Assembly: GCA_030685235.1 (NCBI GenBank)
Contig: MU839086.1
Span: forward strand, 186,001-250,000
Origin: Copromyces sp. CBS 386.78
Taxonomy: Eukaryota; Ascomycota; Sordariomycetes; Sordariales; Sordariaceae
DNA: 64,000 nucleotides
Reading direction: 5' to 3'
Shown one piece after another: positions 1 through 10,866 of the stretch; within the stretch, counting starts at the first letter, position 1; the number at the start of each line of letters is the position of its first letter. The position numbers and the translations under genes are program-made. Under the pieces are notes generated by a model. It worked only from the letters and a program-made list of their open reading frames with translations. It was not told the origin of the DNA and searched no databases.

Positions 1-599
1 ATAAAATTTATATATAGTCGATTATTTTATTTTTTTCTCTTTTAGTCGTATTTCCGAGTTTCGTTAATTCTTCGCGGGGGGTAACGAGGCTAAATTTCTA
101 TTGCTATACTTATATAAATAATTTTATAGCGTTTAGGCTAGTTTTATTTTCTAAGTCTTAATCGGAGTAATAGAGGTTGTAGTCCTTTATAGTTATATAT
201 TAGCCGGCTGGGGGTTTTTTTTCGAAGAGTTTGAGGAGGGGAAACCTTTATTAGTATTCCGGCGTACTTTAGAAGAAGATAGGGGAATAAATAGAGTAGA
301 CGGTTATTAATTTTCGTAGATTCTTTAGTATTACTGTAGCCTAATTTTTCTTAATCCGGAAATTTAAGTCCTTTAAATTCTATTTTTTATTTATGTAAAT
401 TACTGCTTTACCCTTCTCTAAATAATTGATATTATAATATTTAAATTCTTGCCCGGTTTTTAGATTGCTACGATATTGTAAGTCTCTTTCTATTTGAATA
501 GCGTTTTCCTTTTTTCGTACGATTTCCCTACATTTTAATAGAATATTTTTAATTAGATTATTAATTACCCTATAAGAGGTTTCCTTTTAATTTAACGGC

Positions 600-1883
600 G
601 GGCGGGGGGGGTATTATTCCTTTAGAAGTAATAGTAGTAATTAAAGGCGTAATAGCGATAGAGTTAGTATGGGTATAGTTGTTTACGTTCTAGGAGCGGG
701 TATAAACGTTTATCGGGTTTATACTTACGGATTTCGGCCGAAAGCCGCCCTTAATCTTCTTAGGGCAGCCTCTTTTTCTTCTTCTTATAAGTGATTTCTC
801 TAAAGTTGTAATTGAATAGGAGTTAGGAGGGGCGTTAGGGATTATAACGTCCTCCTCTAGTTCTATTATTAGTTTTAATACCGGTTTAGCCAGTCCTTTA
901 CAAATAGTAAAGCTGCGAAGTTTTTTAGCGTAGTCGATAGATACTTTCGCGTAGGCTATTCTTATAAATAGGTACTTCTTTTTATTGAAGGCGAAATACC
1001 CCGACTTCTTATACGGTTTATAAAAGATTAGAGAATTATTTTCGTTTAAAGGGTAATTTTCTTCTCCTATACGCAGCCCTTCGTACTTAACCTTACTATA
1101 ATGGTTATAAGCGTCTTCCTAGCGATAGAATTTCGCTGTATATCCGAAATATTAATATTTAAAATATTATTAGGCGGAGGCTATAGTTTAGAACGGTTCG
1201 TATACGTATATACTGCTATTTTAGAGGAAAAAGTTCTTTTAGAGGAAGATTGTAGCTTTTACGGTTGCGATTTCTATTAAGAGTATTCTTCTTTCTTCCC
1301 TTTTATATTTTTTCTAAAGTTTAGCCCGAATAATTTCCGCCTCCTTATTCTTCGCCCTTATTTTTTATATAATTAATTCGGATTATTTCGCGTCGATGCT
1401 AGCCTATGGGATTCCTTTGACTAAAACGGTTATAGTACTTAGGGATACGACGGCTTCTTTTCTAAAGACCGTCTTAGCCCAAATTTGGTATTTCCAATAT
1501 TAGTCCTTAGTTAGTTCGTCGAAGATAATTATATAGTTTCCGCTCGTTACCATTTTAGTAGCCGTACGGACTACTTTATACGGGCTCTCCTTCAAGGCGC
1601 CTTTGACGGCCTATTTTGTATTATCGTTCGAGCGCGTAGTAAATTCGGCGGCAATTTAGGCCCCCTTAATAATAAGCTAGCGTTCGCGGTTGGAGGGGAT
1701 GAATTTCTTAGTGGTAACGGCGGGTGGGTGGTGGAGGGTAGCGCTGACCCTGTCCGGCGACTTCCGGACAATGTCAGCCCATCTCTTCGGCGCCTCTTGG
1801 GCGTCTTTCTTTATTTCCTTCGAAATAAACTTCTTCAAATCGTCGATATCCTTCCTAGTGACAAACTGGGCCTCGGCGGCCAT
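600..1883 (-). pseudogene. LINE ORF1 (gag-like) pseudogene
   Basis: The first 68 codons from the ATG at 1883 are still open (starts MAAEAQFVTRKDIDDLKKF) and encode a charged helical segment followed by a KRWADIV motif. Further down, the frame continues with in-frame stops. Around 1185-1130 it reads YFKYxYFGYTAKFYR, which is a CCHC zinc knuckle (CFKCxxFGHTAKFCR) in which the Cys and His codons have become Tyr, exactly what C-to-T/G-to-A RIP produces. Seen directly: the open segment and the Tyr-substituted knuckle. Inferred: that this is the ORF1 nucleic-acid-binding protein of a Tad-like LINE. The left limit is approximate. Confidence 0.55.
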
Positions 1884-2007
1884 TAACGACGGGTTAGCAA
1901 ATTATTATATTATAGAATATACGAAGTAATAACGCTAGTAATAGTAATAAAATAGGGTTGGTAAACGAAATAAATTATTAAGAACTTTTATTTTAAATTT
2001 TATAATT

Positions 2008-2590
2008 ATTATTTCTTCAGGGTTTTACGAAGGTAATAACCTTCGGCCTCTAATTCTAAAATCCTCTTCTTATAGTCTTCTAAACGGGCGATTAATTTAA
2101 TAATATTATTAATGGTAAGTGTAATAGCGGAACGGGCGGCGGGGCGGGAGGGGATAGCGTGGTCGGGGAGAAGCGTACGGGTAGAAGCAGGGGTAGTAGT
2201 ATAGGCCGGAGTAGTGGGAGCGGTAACGACCTTAGTATTGGGGAGATTTAATAACTGATTATATTTATGCCTAATTATTATTAATTTATTTATTTAGTAG
2301 GCTTAAATATAATAGGGGGATAAAATTTACTAATTAATAATTTAATCTTTTAATAATTTAATTATATTACGTTAGATAGCGAAATTCCGGCGTATATAAA
2401 TATATGCCTTCGCCTCTTATTTAAGCTCCGCCGCCTTTTAAGTAGTAGCGAATTGTTAAATAAAGAAGGAGGCGCAATTGTATTTCTTATTATTATTATA
2501 GTAAGAAAAGTATAAGGCGACTTTAAATTTAGTAATATAATTATATTTAATATTAAAGTATAAAATATAAAGGATTGTAGAAGGTTCGTA
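2008..2590 (-). pseudogene. Degenerate upstream reading frame of the LINE-like element
   Basis: The minus strand upstream of the gag-like frame reads a low-complexity Thr/Pro/Ala stretch (TAPTTPAYTTTPAS) followed by a probable coiled coil (IARLEDYKKRILELEAEGYYL) ending at a stop near 2008. Stops created by RIP interrupt its N-terminal part. It may be the start of the same ORF1 or a separate small ORF of the element. No family is recognised. Confidence 0.35.
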
Positions 2591-3255
2591 CTTATTTTAT
2601 AAATGAATATAGTTAATTAATAAGTAATTAGGTCAAGGGACGACGAAGAATATTTATTAACTTGTAATACTTTTTAATAAGCTTCTTAGGAATTTCGATA
2701 GCGCTAGGAATAATAATAGCCTCGTTATTATAATTACGGCTAATAAAAGTAAGTAGAAAAGGGCGTAGGGGAGATTAGGGCGAACGTAACGAAAGGGAAA
2801 AATATTTGTTAGGGAGGGGGGAGAATTCGGATTCGGAAGAGGTAAAGTAAAGTATTTATACGTATAAATATTTATAAATAGTCGAAGGGATTAAGGAATA
2901 GTATTTACTTTAATAATTAAATAACGGATAAAGAAAGGAAGAAAAAAAGAGAGGGGGAAAAATTAGGGAAGGAAGGGGGTTTTTATAAATAGATTTCGTA
3001 GGTATAATTGTACGTACGGCTACCTAATTTATTTATAGTTTACGGGTAGGAATGGTCGTTATTTAATAAGTTTTCAGGTAGCGAAGAAATAAAAGGTAAG
3101 TGCGCTATAACTATAATAAAATAATAGGGTAAAAGGGGGAGGCGAAAGAGGGAAGGAGGGGGGTAATATTATAGGGCTAAGGCTTGGAGTTGTAGCGTTC
3201 TAATCTTCGCAATTAGAACTATTACGCCGTAATTATCTCCGTAGCTATATTCGCG

Positions 3256-4419
3256 CAGCCCCCCTTAAAACTTCACACCTCTAATAAATCCCTCTCAAAT
3301 AGACTTTTCTCCTCTTTATAGAACCTCAATTAAGCTATACGACCAGCACCCGTATCAACCGTGCTATCCCCGTTACAGAAACATTTGCTATTAGATGCAT
3401 ATACACTAAACTAATAGCCTAACAGATATGCATTTAAGCTTTGATTGACTTTCCTATATTAAATAGGTAATTGCGACTGCTAGATTTCAAGCATTTGGAA
3501 GGCTTTATGCACTTTCAGGTACATGCACTTTCAGAGGTAATTACTGTAGGCAGATGCAAGATCCCACTTGTCAGCGGTACCTAGGTATGAAATCACATAC
3601 TGGAGGAAATAATAGTGTTTTTAAGATCCACTACAGCCATGACGAGTACATACTTCTACCTATACACTACAGTCAACACATTCACGTTGGCTGGCTCCAA
3701 ATTCCAGCGTTGGATCGAACAAAAAGTCTGGCAAGTTGGAATGTCCGGAGTGTTTCCCGACACAACTGAGCTAATAGACGGCGGGGACATGGTAGAGGCA
3801 AAAAAACCTAATGTACCTTAGACATGTGAAATACTCGTCAGGTCCTTCAGTTCTTGCCCAAAGACTATTCTATATGAGATAACGGAAGTGAACATGGACA
3901 TCTAGAGGCTCCCGTTGTTTTCCGGTCGCTTATCGGGCTTGCACGGAAGGTAAGGTACCTACACTACAGGTTGCTGGGTGGTAGACGGCCGGCCCCTCCA
4001 ACTACCAAGCCCCATAGTTATGATGTCAGAATCGCAACACAATCAAGCCAAACTCCAGCTCGTAGAATCACAACTAAGCTGCCGACGATGGAACTTGGAC
4101 GGAAAGACTAGGAAGGTCGTCAAATAACCCAACCTGCCTCGTCAAGCGGACCCGGCGCTTTTCGGCCAAAATGATGCCTGTTGAACGGGAGCAATAACCA
4201 AACAAGAATCGTGTCGAGACCTGCCGTTGATAAAGGACTCCAGGTTCCTCCCTAGAAGGTAGCTCCCTCCCGTCCCTTCACAAGTAATTCGAGACTGCGC
4301 GCAACACCAGCTTAACTTTGGTGACATCCGATTTCAACCCGCATTGCGCCGCATCGCATATTCGACATTTCCACTAGCCTTGTCAGCGGAGGGACTGCAA
4401 CCCACCAGCAACCGCGAAG
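3256..4419. other. Intergenic, no gene supported
   Basis: Normal-composition DNA between the RIP-mutated element and the lipase gene. Only short ORFs without recognisable motifs or intron structure are present. The last ~150 bases are C- and CA-rich, as expected of a fungal 5' leader, ending in AACCGCGAAG just before the lipase ATG. Confidence 0.6.
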
Positions 4420-6930
4420 ATGGCGCGGCTGGCCCAATTAACCTTTGCCATCTCAGCAACGGGTCGCCGATCTCTCCTGGCAAGGTCTCATGCACAAAAT
4501 AGCGCCATCTCGAGAGCGTCCATGAGAATCAAAACCTCCCTGTTACCCATCCAACAGGCCCGAACTGGCTTCTTCGCTTCAGGCGACGACAAGCCCAAAT
4601 CAAAGACCCGGGTCCCTCGATCCCTCTCGGCGGTACTCCTCGGCCCCCTGCTTCTTTTCTCGCTCAACCCGACGGCTGATGTTCTCCAGACTTTCGACTC
4701 AACCGACAAGACTGCCAAGACTGACCGATCGAGCAATACAGAGCTCCCCCCTCAGGAGCTTGAATCTCACGGCAAGATCGACGACCATGGTACCTGGTCC
4801 AAACTCGTCGATGGCTTCGAAGGCTTCTCGGCCGTGACCTCGGCCGAGGCAGGAAAATTGTCCAACAAGCTGGTCGATCTGGTTCTTCCCGAGTGGTCAA
4901 AACTCATTCCTGGCTACATCAGAAAGCTCCAACGGGAGCTCAACATGGCCCCAGGTTCTCTCGCCGCTGAGATCTGGGAGGAGGCGCGCGATCCCGCCGT
5001 AAATCCTGAAGTCCAGTACTCTGCCAAGGTCCGCGTTTCCGAGGACCTTTGCGACGAAGAGAAAACCTTCCTGGCACGCAGGAAAAAGATCACAGCCGTT
5101 GCCTTGGCTCACTATCTTGGCATCAAAGAAGAAGACATCAACCCGGAAGACGTTCCCACTATCGCCATATGTGGCTCTGGCGGTGGTCTCAGGGCGCTCG
5201 TCGCTGGAACCGGATCATACATGGCGGCGGCTGAGGACGGACTCTTTGACATTGTTACGTATACATCTGGCGTCAGCGGTTCGTGTTGGCTTCAGGCTCT
5301 GTACTTTTCCTCGCTTTCGGGCGGTGATTTTCAGCGGACTATAAACCACCTAAAAGCACGTCTCGGCATCCATATTGCCTACCCGCCTACTGCCTTCTCG
5401 TCTATTCTGTCTGCCCCTACGAACAAGTTACTACTGACGGCCATGGTGGAAAAGCTGAAGGGCGATCCAGAAGCCGACTTTGGGCTCGTTGATGCTTACG
5501 GGATGCTGCTAGCGGCCAGGTTGTTCATTCCCAAGGGGGAACTCGGCGTTAACGCGAAAGACTTCAAACTATCCAACCAACAAGAGTACATTCGCTATGG
5601 ACAAAATCCCATGCCCATTTATACAGCTGTACGTCACGAAATTCCGGAGCTTGACGATGCCGGCGGCAACGAACAGTCTCATGCTTCGGAGACGGCCAAA
5701 GCTCAAGCAAAGAAAGAAGCATGGTTCCAATGGTTCGAGATGACCCCGTTTGAGCTTTTCTGCGAAGAGTTCGCTGCCGGTATCCCTACCTGGGCCATGG
5801 GCAGGAGGTTTCAAAATGGTGTCAACCTTCCTACGACAGAAGGCTTCTATCTTCCCGAAATTAGGTTGCCCGTACTCCTGGGGATATGGGGTAGTGCGTT
5901 CTGCGCAACACTGAGCCATTACTACCGGGAAATCCGCCCTTTGATTCAGAGCCTTGGTGGTTTCCAGGCTGTAGACAACCTGATATGGGGTCACAATGAG
6001 GATCTCAGCAAGGTTCATCCAATCGACCCGGCGACAATCCCGAACTTCATCCATGGAATGAATGGCAAGCTTCCAAGAACGGTTCCTCGGCTTGCTTACG
6101 ATTCGGATTATATCCAACTCATGGACTCAGGCATGTCCAACAACCTTCCCATCTATCCCCTACTGCGGCCAGGTCGCAACGTCGATGTCATAGTCGCATT
6201 CGATGCCTCTGCCGATATCAAGACGGACAACTGGCTCTCCGTTGTCGAGGGTTATGCAAAGCAAAGGGGTATCAAGGGATGGCCAATAGGGGCCGGTTGG
6301 CCCAGGCCCTCTGCATCGGCCTCTACGACGGCCAAGGAGTTGAAGGAGGCGGAAGAATCTACAGAGGCCGAAGCCGATAATAAGCTCGCTGAAGCCAAAG
6401 CCGATCAAGCCCGCCGACATGCCGATGACCCCAACGTGAAGCCCGAAGGCGGCAGCGACAAGAGTCTGATGAGCCAGCAGGAGAAATACGACCAAACCGC
6501 CAACGAGCTCGGCTACTGCACCGTCTGGGTCGGGACGACTCAGGAGCGACGTACCGACACGCCACCACCGCCGCCGGTAGACGATAGTTCGTCGTGGAAG
6601 CTCATGGAGCCGGACGCCGGCATTGCGGTTGTGTACATGCCGTTCCTCGCCAACGAGAAGGTTCCCGGTTCCGTTAACCCGGCCTCTAGCGATTACATGA
6701 GCACTTGGAACTTTGTGTACACGCCGGAGCAGGTTGATCAGGTTGTTGCCCTCGCAAGGGCGAACTATGACGAAGGGAAAGAGAAAATTCGGGCGACGGT
6801 GAGGGCGGTGTATGAGCGCAAGAAGAAGAGGAGACAGGAGATGGAGCAGAGCATGGCGGAGGAGAGGCAGAAGAGGAGGGTTAAATTGGGGATTGAGCGT
6901 ACGCTGGCGGAGGGGGATCACTTCAGTTGA
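4420..6930 (+). CDS. Patatin/cytosolic-PLA2-type phospholipase, probably mitochondrial
   Basis: Single-exon 836-residue protein of the cPLA2/lysophospholipase catalytic fold. It should hydrolyse an acyl ester of a phospholipid with a Ser/Asp dyad. The oxyanion/arginine segment GSGGGLRAL is at residues 252-260, the nucleophile elbow GVSGS at 284-288 (Ser286), and the catalytic aspartate in MDSG (Asp569). The first ~60 residues are rich in Arg, Ser and Ala and lack acids, like a mitochondrial presequence. A hydrophobic stretch (SAVLLGPLLLFSL, ~70-82) could be a membrane anchor. Residues ~640-720 form a charged, low-complexity insertion and the C-terminus is a basic helix (ERKKKRRQEMEQSM). The start is the first ATG of the long ORF and is consistent with the presequence. 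The gene is convergent with mL44 downstream. Organelle targeting and substrate are inference; the family call is strong. Confidence 0.9.
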   Translation: MARLAQLTFAISATGRRSLLARSHAQNSAISRASMRIKTSLLPIQQARTGFFASGDDKPKSKTRVPRSLSAVLLGPLLLFSLNPTADVLQTFDSTDKTAKTDRSSNTELPPQELESHGKIDDHGTWSKLVDGFEGFSAVTSAEAGKLSNKLVDLVLPEWSKLIPGYIRKLQRELNMAPGSLAAEIWEEARDPAVNPEVQYSAKVRVSEDLCDEEKTFLARRKKITAVALAHYLGIKEEDINPEDVPTIAICGSGGGLRALVAGTGSYMAAAEDGLFDIVTYTSGVSGSCWLQALYFSSLSGGDFQRTINHLKARLGIHIAYPPTAFSSILSAPTNKLLLTAMVEKLKGDPEADFGLVDAYGMLLAARLFIPKGELGVNAKDFKLSNQQEYIRYGQNPMPIYTAVRHEIPELDDAGGNEQSHASETAKAQAKKEAWFQWFEMTPFELFCEEFAAGIPTWAMGRRFQNGVNLPTTEGFYLPEIRLPVLLGIWGSAFCATLSHYYREIRPLIQSLGGFQAVDNLIWGHNEDLSKVHPIDPATIPNFIHGMNGKLPRTVPRLAYDSDYIQLMDSGMSNNLPIYPLLRPGRNVDVIVAFDASADIKTDNWLSVVEGYAKQRGIKGWPIGAGWPRPSASASTTAKELKEAEESTEAEADNKLAEAKADQARRHADDPNVKPEGGSDKSLMSQQEKYDQTANELGYCTVWVGTTQERRTDTPPPPPVDDSSSWKLMEPDAGIAVVYMPFLANEKVPGSVNPASSDYMSTWNFVYTPEQVDQVVALARANYDEGKEKIRATVRAVYERKKKRRQEMEQSMAEERQKRRVKLGIERTLAEGDHFS

Positions 6931-8813
6931 GCGGGCATGTTTGTGTCTCTTTTTCCAGCCAAACTGTCTTGCGATGAAGAGGGTAGGAATCGGTTACGAA
7001 AAAAGGGATGGATTATGATGGATGAGATAGAGGCGGATGGTTATACCCCAAAAGTAGGAAGAGCTTAACAGGCAGGTTATGCCATGGAGATGAAGCGGGG
7101 CCTTGCTAGAGATACCTAATGTTGATGTTCAAGAGAACACCTTAGACGCATTCACCCTTTCCTACACGCACCTAACACTGAAAAGACTTATCAGTACTTG
7201 CACGCAATGAATGCCAGCCGGTCCGTTTGAGGGATCCGTCAAACGTGACTCTTGATTGTACTTACAGCACGCTACAAAAATTCGCGCTCCGAATTGCTAA
7301 CCCCTAACGAACCAAACAATCATAATTCAGTTACCTTTAAACGCATTCTCACGAGGTTACAAGGTATAGCAGTGGATAGGACTTCGAGTATCAAGAACTT
7401 GGCAAGGATTTCGGTCAAGTTGTCAAGCAGTATTTGGGTATGGAAAGGGAATGGGTAAAAGGTTGGAAGAATGATAGTGAGGGTAATTCACTTTCCTATG
7501 TCCTCTGTCATCAAGTTCATCTTCCCTCTCCTAGGAAAGATACAAAAGAGAAAAGGCCAAAGAAGAAAAGGAAGAGACAGACAACTTTACACCTTTCAGA
7601 GTTCGAACCTGTAGCTGATGGATCTCTTCTCTTTGACATTTTGCGCCGAGAGTGATGCTCGGTCTTTGACAAGATATTCGTCGGGATTTCAACTCGAACA
7701 TGGACAGTGGGATGCCTTGACCACTGCGGCAACCGCGCTTCTTCTAAATTTTTTCTCTTCTTAAAGTTTTGTTCTTTTGTTGCCACGAGTATGTGGAGGA
7801 GTACACTTTGTATATTGCCCCAGGGCAGTGGAAAGGCCCGATGTGATAGAAGGGAAGATGAGAGGAAGGAGGGATTGAATGATTGAAGGAAGGAAGGAGC
7901 TACCTCTACTGGCTCGGCTCTGGTCTGTATGAAGTAGGTAGATGGGAGGCGCGCAAGCTTCCACTGAGGAGCTTTGGTCCTTTCGTCTATTTTTGCTCTT
8001 GCAGGTTCTGTGTTCCCTTCAATCCGAGTCCTTTTCGATGGCGGTGGTGCAGTATGAAAAAAACGAGTACACATCTTGAAAACTTGTGACATGTGGTGCA
8101 TGTATGTTTCCTCCGTCAGGAAGGATTATCCTGTCATGTACTTCGTTGATGCCTCGTAAAAATTTGACTTCTTAATGCTACACATACAAATGACCTTCCC
8201 TTCCCTCTCCCTGGCCCCGGCTACTTTTTTGATATTATACACTGAGAAAAGAAAACACAAATGCATGATTGTGTTTCCATCCCGAAAGCAAAGCCAAGCA
8301 GCCACCAATCAGCCGTGATCCCAATCCCGCCCAACCCTCATCCCCTTCTACTTGGTATATGTGGTGGGGCCGTGTGTGTCTGTGTGTGTATATGTATGTA
8401 TGTCCGTTGCGCGCAAGTTTGTATACAACATCTCGTCTTCGGCAAAAGGAGCAAGAAACAGTAGAATGACAAGGGGAAGAATACAGATGAGCGTGAATCA
8501 TCTTATTCCACATCCCCACCTCCGCATGACAATTTCCCGTCCTCGGGACAATGACAGGGTGAGGACAAGTAGGCGGGTTTTTATACCACACCACCAGCAT
8601 CCACTTGTTGATTTTCCCTACCGGTTCTCTTGCGTCGTTTCCCATAAAGGGGGGACAGCCGGTCCGAGTTGATGGGCCGCACAGCCAAAAAAAAAACGAG
8701 AGTCCAAGAAGGCCGCCTGCTTGTCTCTATTTCTCTTTCGTTTCACACACTTCCCAATGCCTTTACTCTCCCCTGCTATTCCCGCCCTTCCCCATCGCCG
8801 AGCTGGTCCCCGC
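6931..8813. other. Intergenic region between convergent genes
   Basis: The 3' flanks of the lipase gene (+) and the mL44 gene (-). It holds short ORFs of skewed composition on both strands (the longest is 194 codons, minus, 7517-8101) with no recognisable domain, and a TG/TATG microsatellite near 8368-8404. I support no gene here. Confidence 0.6.
8368..8404. repeat. TG/TATG microsatellite
   Basis: An imperfect run of TG and TATG units in the intergenic stretch downstream of the mL44 gene. No function is suggested. Confidence 0.7.
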
Positions 8814-10175
8814 TTAGCGGGAGATAACCTCACCCATATCAATGTATGCTGGCGTCCAGGGCTTGGCACCATCCTCGAGCATGTCGCTGGGTACCCGAGG
8901 GTTCTCGCCGGGGCTGTAGAGATACCAGGCCTTCAGGGCGTTCATGGCGGCCTTGAAACGGGCGTGGTCGAGAGAGGCGGCGGCACCCTCGCCGAGCTTA
9001 TCGCTTCCACTGTAGATACCAACAACGAAGACGGGGGTGCGCGACTGGCGACCCGTTTCGGAAATGAGGCGAGCCACAGGGGGCTCGAAGTTCTCACGGG
9101 CGCAGAGCGCGGCGAGCTCGCGGGTGGGGTACTTGAATTCGAAGAGCTTGGCGATGTCGAGGGTGCGAGACATGATGTGCCCCTTGACGAAGGCCTTGGC
9201 GGACTCGCGGCCGCAGTGGGCGTAGATGGCACCGACGACGGCGCGCACAAAGTAGGCGTGGGCGCGCTCGGCAGAGGCCCGGGTGTCGGGGTTGCCGTAG
9301 CGGTCGTAGCTCACGTCCTGGTCCTGCTCCTTCTCATTGGCCATAACCTCGGCCTCCTCCTCGTCGGGAGTCTTGTCCCGATCCTGCTCTTCCATCGCCC
9401 TCTCCAGGTCGGCGGCAACCTTGGGGTCGCTGCGCACGACATCACCAAAGTCGTCGTCGAGAACGACACGCGAGGCCATACCGCGGCGCCACTTGAACTT
9501 CTCGAGGTACGCAAGCTCCGTACGCTTGTAGCCGAAATTTGTGATGGAGATGCCGGGCTTGAGGGCATCGAACTGCAGAAGACCGGGATCCACCTCGCCG
9601 CCGGGCACGGCGGCGGTATCAACACCCCATGACCGCGCAGTCTGGAGCAAGGGCTTGGGTCCGGCATAAGCCTTCATGGCACTGAAGAGAATTCCCTGGG
9701 GTAGGCGGGGGTATTTGCAAAGGAGCCATTCGGCAATGTGGTAGTTGATGAGGGTCTGGCCAACGAAGGCGAGATTGGCGTTGTTGAACTGCGGGTTCTC
9801 GTCGGCCGAGGCGTCGACCAGTGTCCTTGCCAATGTCTGTAGGGGAATCTTGGGCGAGAGGTTCAAACGGGCGTGGAGGGCGGCCAGCTTGGCCGAGGTC
9901 AAGGCCCGTTCGGGGAGGGGCGACGGTAGGGACTCGGCCGTGGGGGGGAGGGGCTCAAGAGGGGGGAACCGGCCATTGTTGAGGTCGTGGGATGCATCGT
10001 GCTGGGCGAGGGCAGCTGTCGATTGCGATCGTACCGAGATTGCGGATCGGGATCGGAGGGCGGCAGTGGCGGGCGACGCTCCGGAGCGAGCGGCGACGAG
10101 CAGCCGGCTCGTCAAGCTGGGCGTTGCTATCCTCTTCATGGGCGATATATTTATGGGTGATGGTCGGCTCGACAA
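8814..10175 (-). CDS. MRPL3: Mitochondrial large-subunit ribosomal protein mL44 (MRPL3/YmL3)
   Basis: Single-exon 453-residue protein. Residues 1-60 are Arg/Ser/Ala-rich without acids, a typical mitochondrial import sequence. Residues ~90-175 match the RNase III-like fold of mL44 (SAKLAALHARLNLSPKIPL, then TLARTLVDAS, FVGQTLINY, YPRLPQGILFSAM). The signature acidic cluster of active RNase III is not seen, consistent with a structural protein. An acidic linker (EEQDRDKTPDEEEAE) follows. The C-terminal part (RTPVFVVGIYSG to KAWYLYSP) resembles the degenerate double-stranded-RNA-binding domain of the family. An alternative start is Met13 (10139). It is divergent from the small mitochondrial gene at 10867. 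mL57 (MRPL15) shares the fold, but the length and C-terminal dsRBD favour mL44. Confidence 0.88.
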   Translation of the reverse strand: MSSRPSPINISPMKRIATPSLTSRLLVAARSGASPATAALRSRSAISVRSQSTAALAQHDASHDLNNGRFPPLEPLPPTAESLPSPLPERALTSAKLAALHARLNLSPKIPLQTLARTLVDASADENPQFNNANLAFVGQTLINYHIAEWLLCKYPRLPQGILFSAMKAYAGPKPLLQTARSWGVDTAAVPGGEVDPGLLQFDALKPGISITNFGYKRTELAYLEKFKWRRGMASRVVLDDDFGDVVRSDPKVAADLERAMEEQDRDKTPDEEEAEVMANEKEQDQDVSYDRYGNPDTRASAERAHAYFVRAVVGAIYAHCGRESAKAFVKGHIMSRTLDIAKLFEFKYPTRELAALCARENFEPPVARLISETGRQSRTPVFVVGIYSGSDKLGEGAAASLDHARFKAAMNALKAWYLYSPGENPRVPSDMLEDGAKPWTPAYIDMGEVISR

Positions 10176-10866
10176 CCGGATGTTGACAGCGCTGGGGGCC
10201 CAGGTTCCGTGTGTGTGCGCCGTCTGGAGGCCCTGCCAAGGATAGGATGGAGTGAGGGAAATCGGACGGGCAGGTGGTGAGCCGGTGGTCGCGGGGTGGG
10301 AAGCTGCTCGGGGTCCCGGTCGGAGTCGCGCGTTGATCGGATGGGTTCTCGTTCAGACTCGGCCGGCCGTCGAACACGGGTAAAAAAAAGTTCTCCAATC
10401 TGAACGCTCACCACACGTAGAGCCCACCCAGCCGTGAATCAGTGCTCAAGCGCAGGGGTTTCACTCCCCCAAAACCGAGCCATAAAAACCTGCTGACATA
10501 ATTCGTTGTTGGCCGACTGAGTGGTCTCCACTATCTGCACTGTCTGTTTAGCACGCGGTGCACCGCAGTGGACAAGCGGGGAGCTGCCCGCCGCTCGCCT
10601 GCCGCATGCGCCCTCGGCCACGGTTAGGACGACAAGGTGACTTTTAGGCCTGGAGGTTGATGCGGTTTGGCCCCCTCGTCAGCCGAGGCGGATTAACCAT
10701 TCGTCCTTTCTTCTTATTGCTCCCTGCTGTAACATCACCACTGTTGTCGTTTGCAGTGCATCGCAAGTTCAAGTTGACGATACAAACCGGCCTTGCTTGA
10801 TTGCGAGGAGGAATCCTTGTCCCACGTCTAACCTACCTCACCAAATACCCCCAAAACTCCATCACA
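10176..10866. promoter_or_regulatory. Shared divergent 5' region of two mitochondrial genes
   Basis: About 690 bases separate the start codons of the mL44 gene (-) and the small mitochondrial protein gene (+), so both promoters must lie here or overlap. The half nearest the right-hand gene is pyrimidine-rich (CCTTTCTTCTTATTGCTCCC near 10705), common just upstream of fungal transcription starts. No defined operator is recognised. Confidence 0.5.

Larger units (their letters stand above)
1..3255 (-). mobile_element. RIP-mutated LINE-like (non-LTR) retrotransposon, partial
   Basis: A strongly AT-rich, TpA-rich block that ends abruptly near 3255, where normal GC-balanced sequence begins. The minus strand encodes the remains of a gag-like protein with a mutated zinc knuckle (listed separately), preceded by a second degenerate reading frame. 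That order, and the absence of any LTR at the right boundary, fit the 5' part of a Tad1-type LINE read leftward, with the polymerase region outside the window. The right boundary is judged from base composition only. No target duplication can be checked because the 3' end is missing. A DNA transposon or truncated LTR element is possible but less likely. Confidence 0.6.

Noticed and set aside
5569..6921. Two long minus-strand ORFs (182 and 253 codons)
   Set aside because: Shadows of the lipase coding frame; Arg/Leu/Pro bias mirrors its codon use.
7517..8101. 194-codon minus-strand ORF between convergent genes
   Set aside because: Composition-driven, no motif, and overlapped by ORFs on the other strand.
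8721..9632. 303-codon plus-strand ORF
   Set aside because: Antisense shadow of the mL44 gene; repetitive Gly/Val/Leu composition and no motif.
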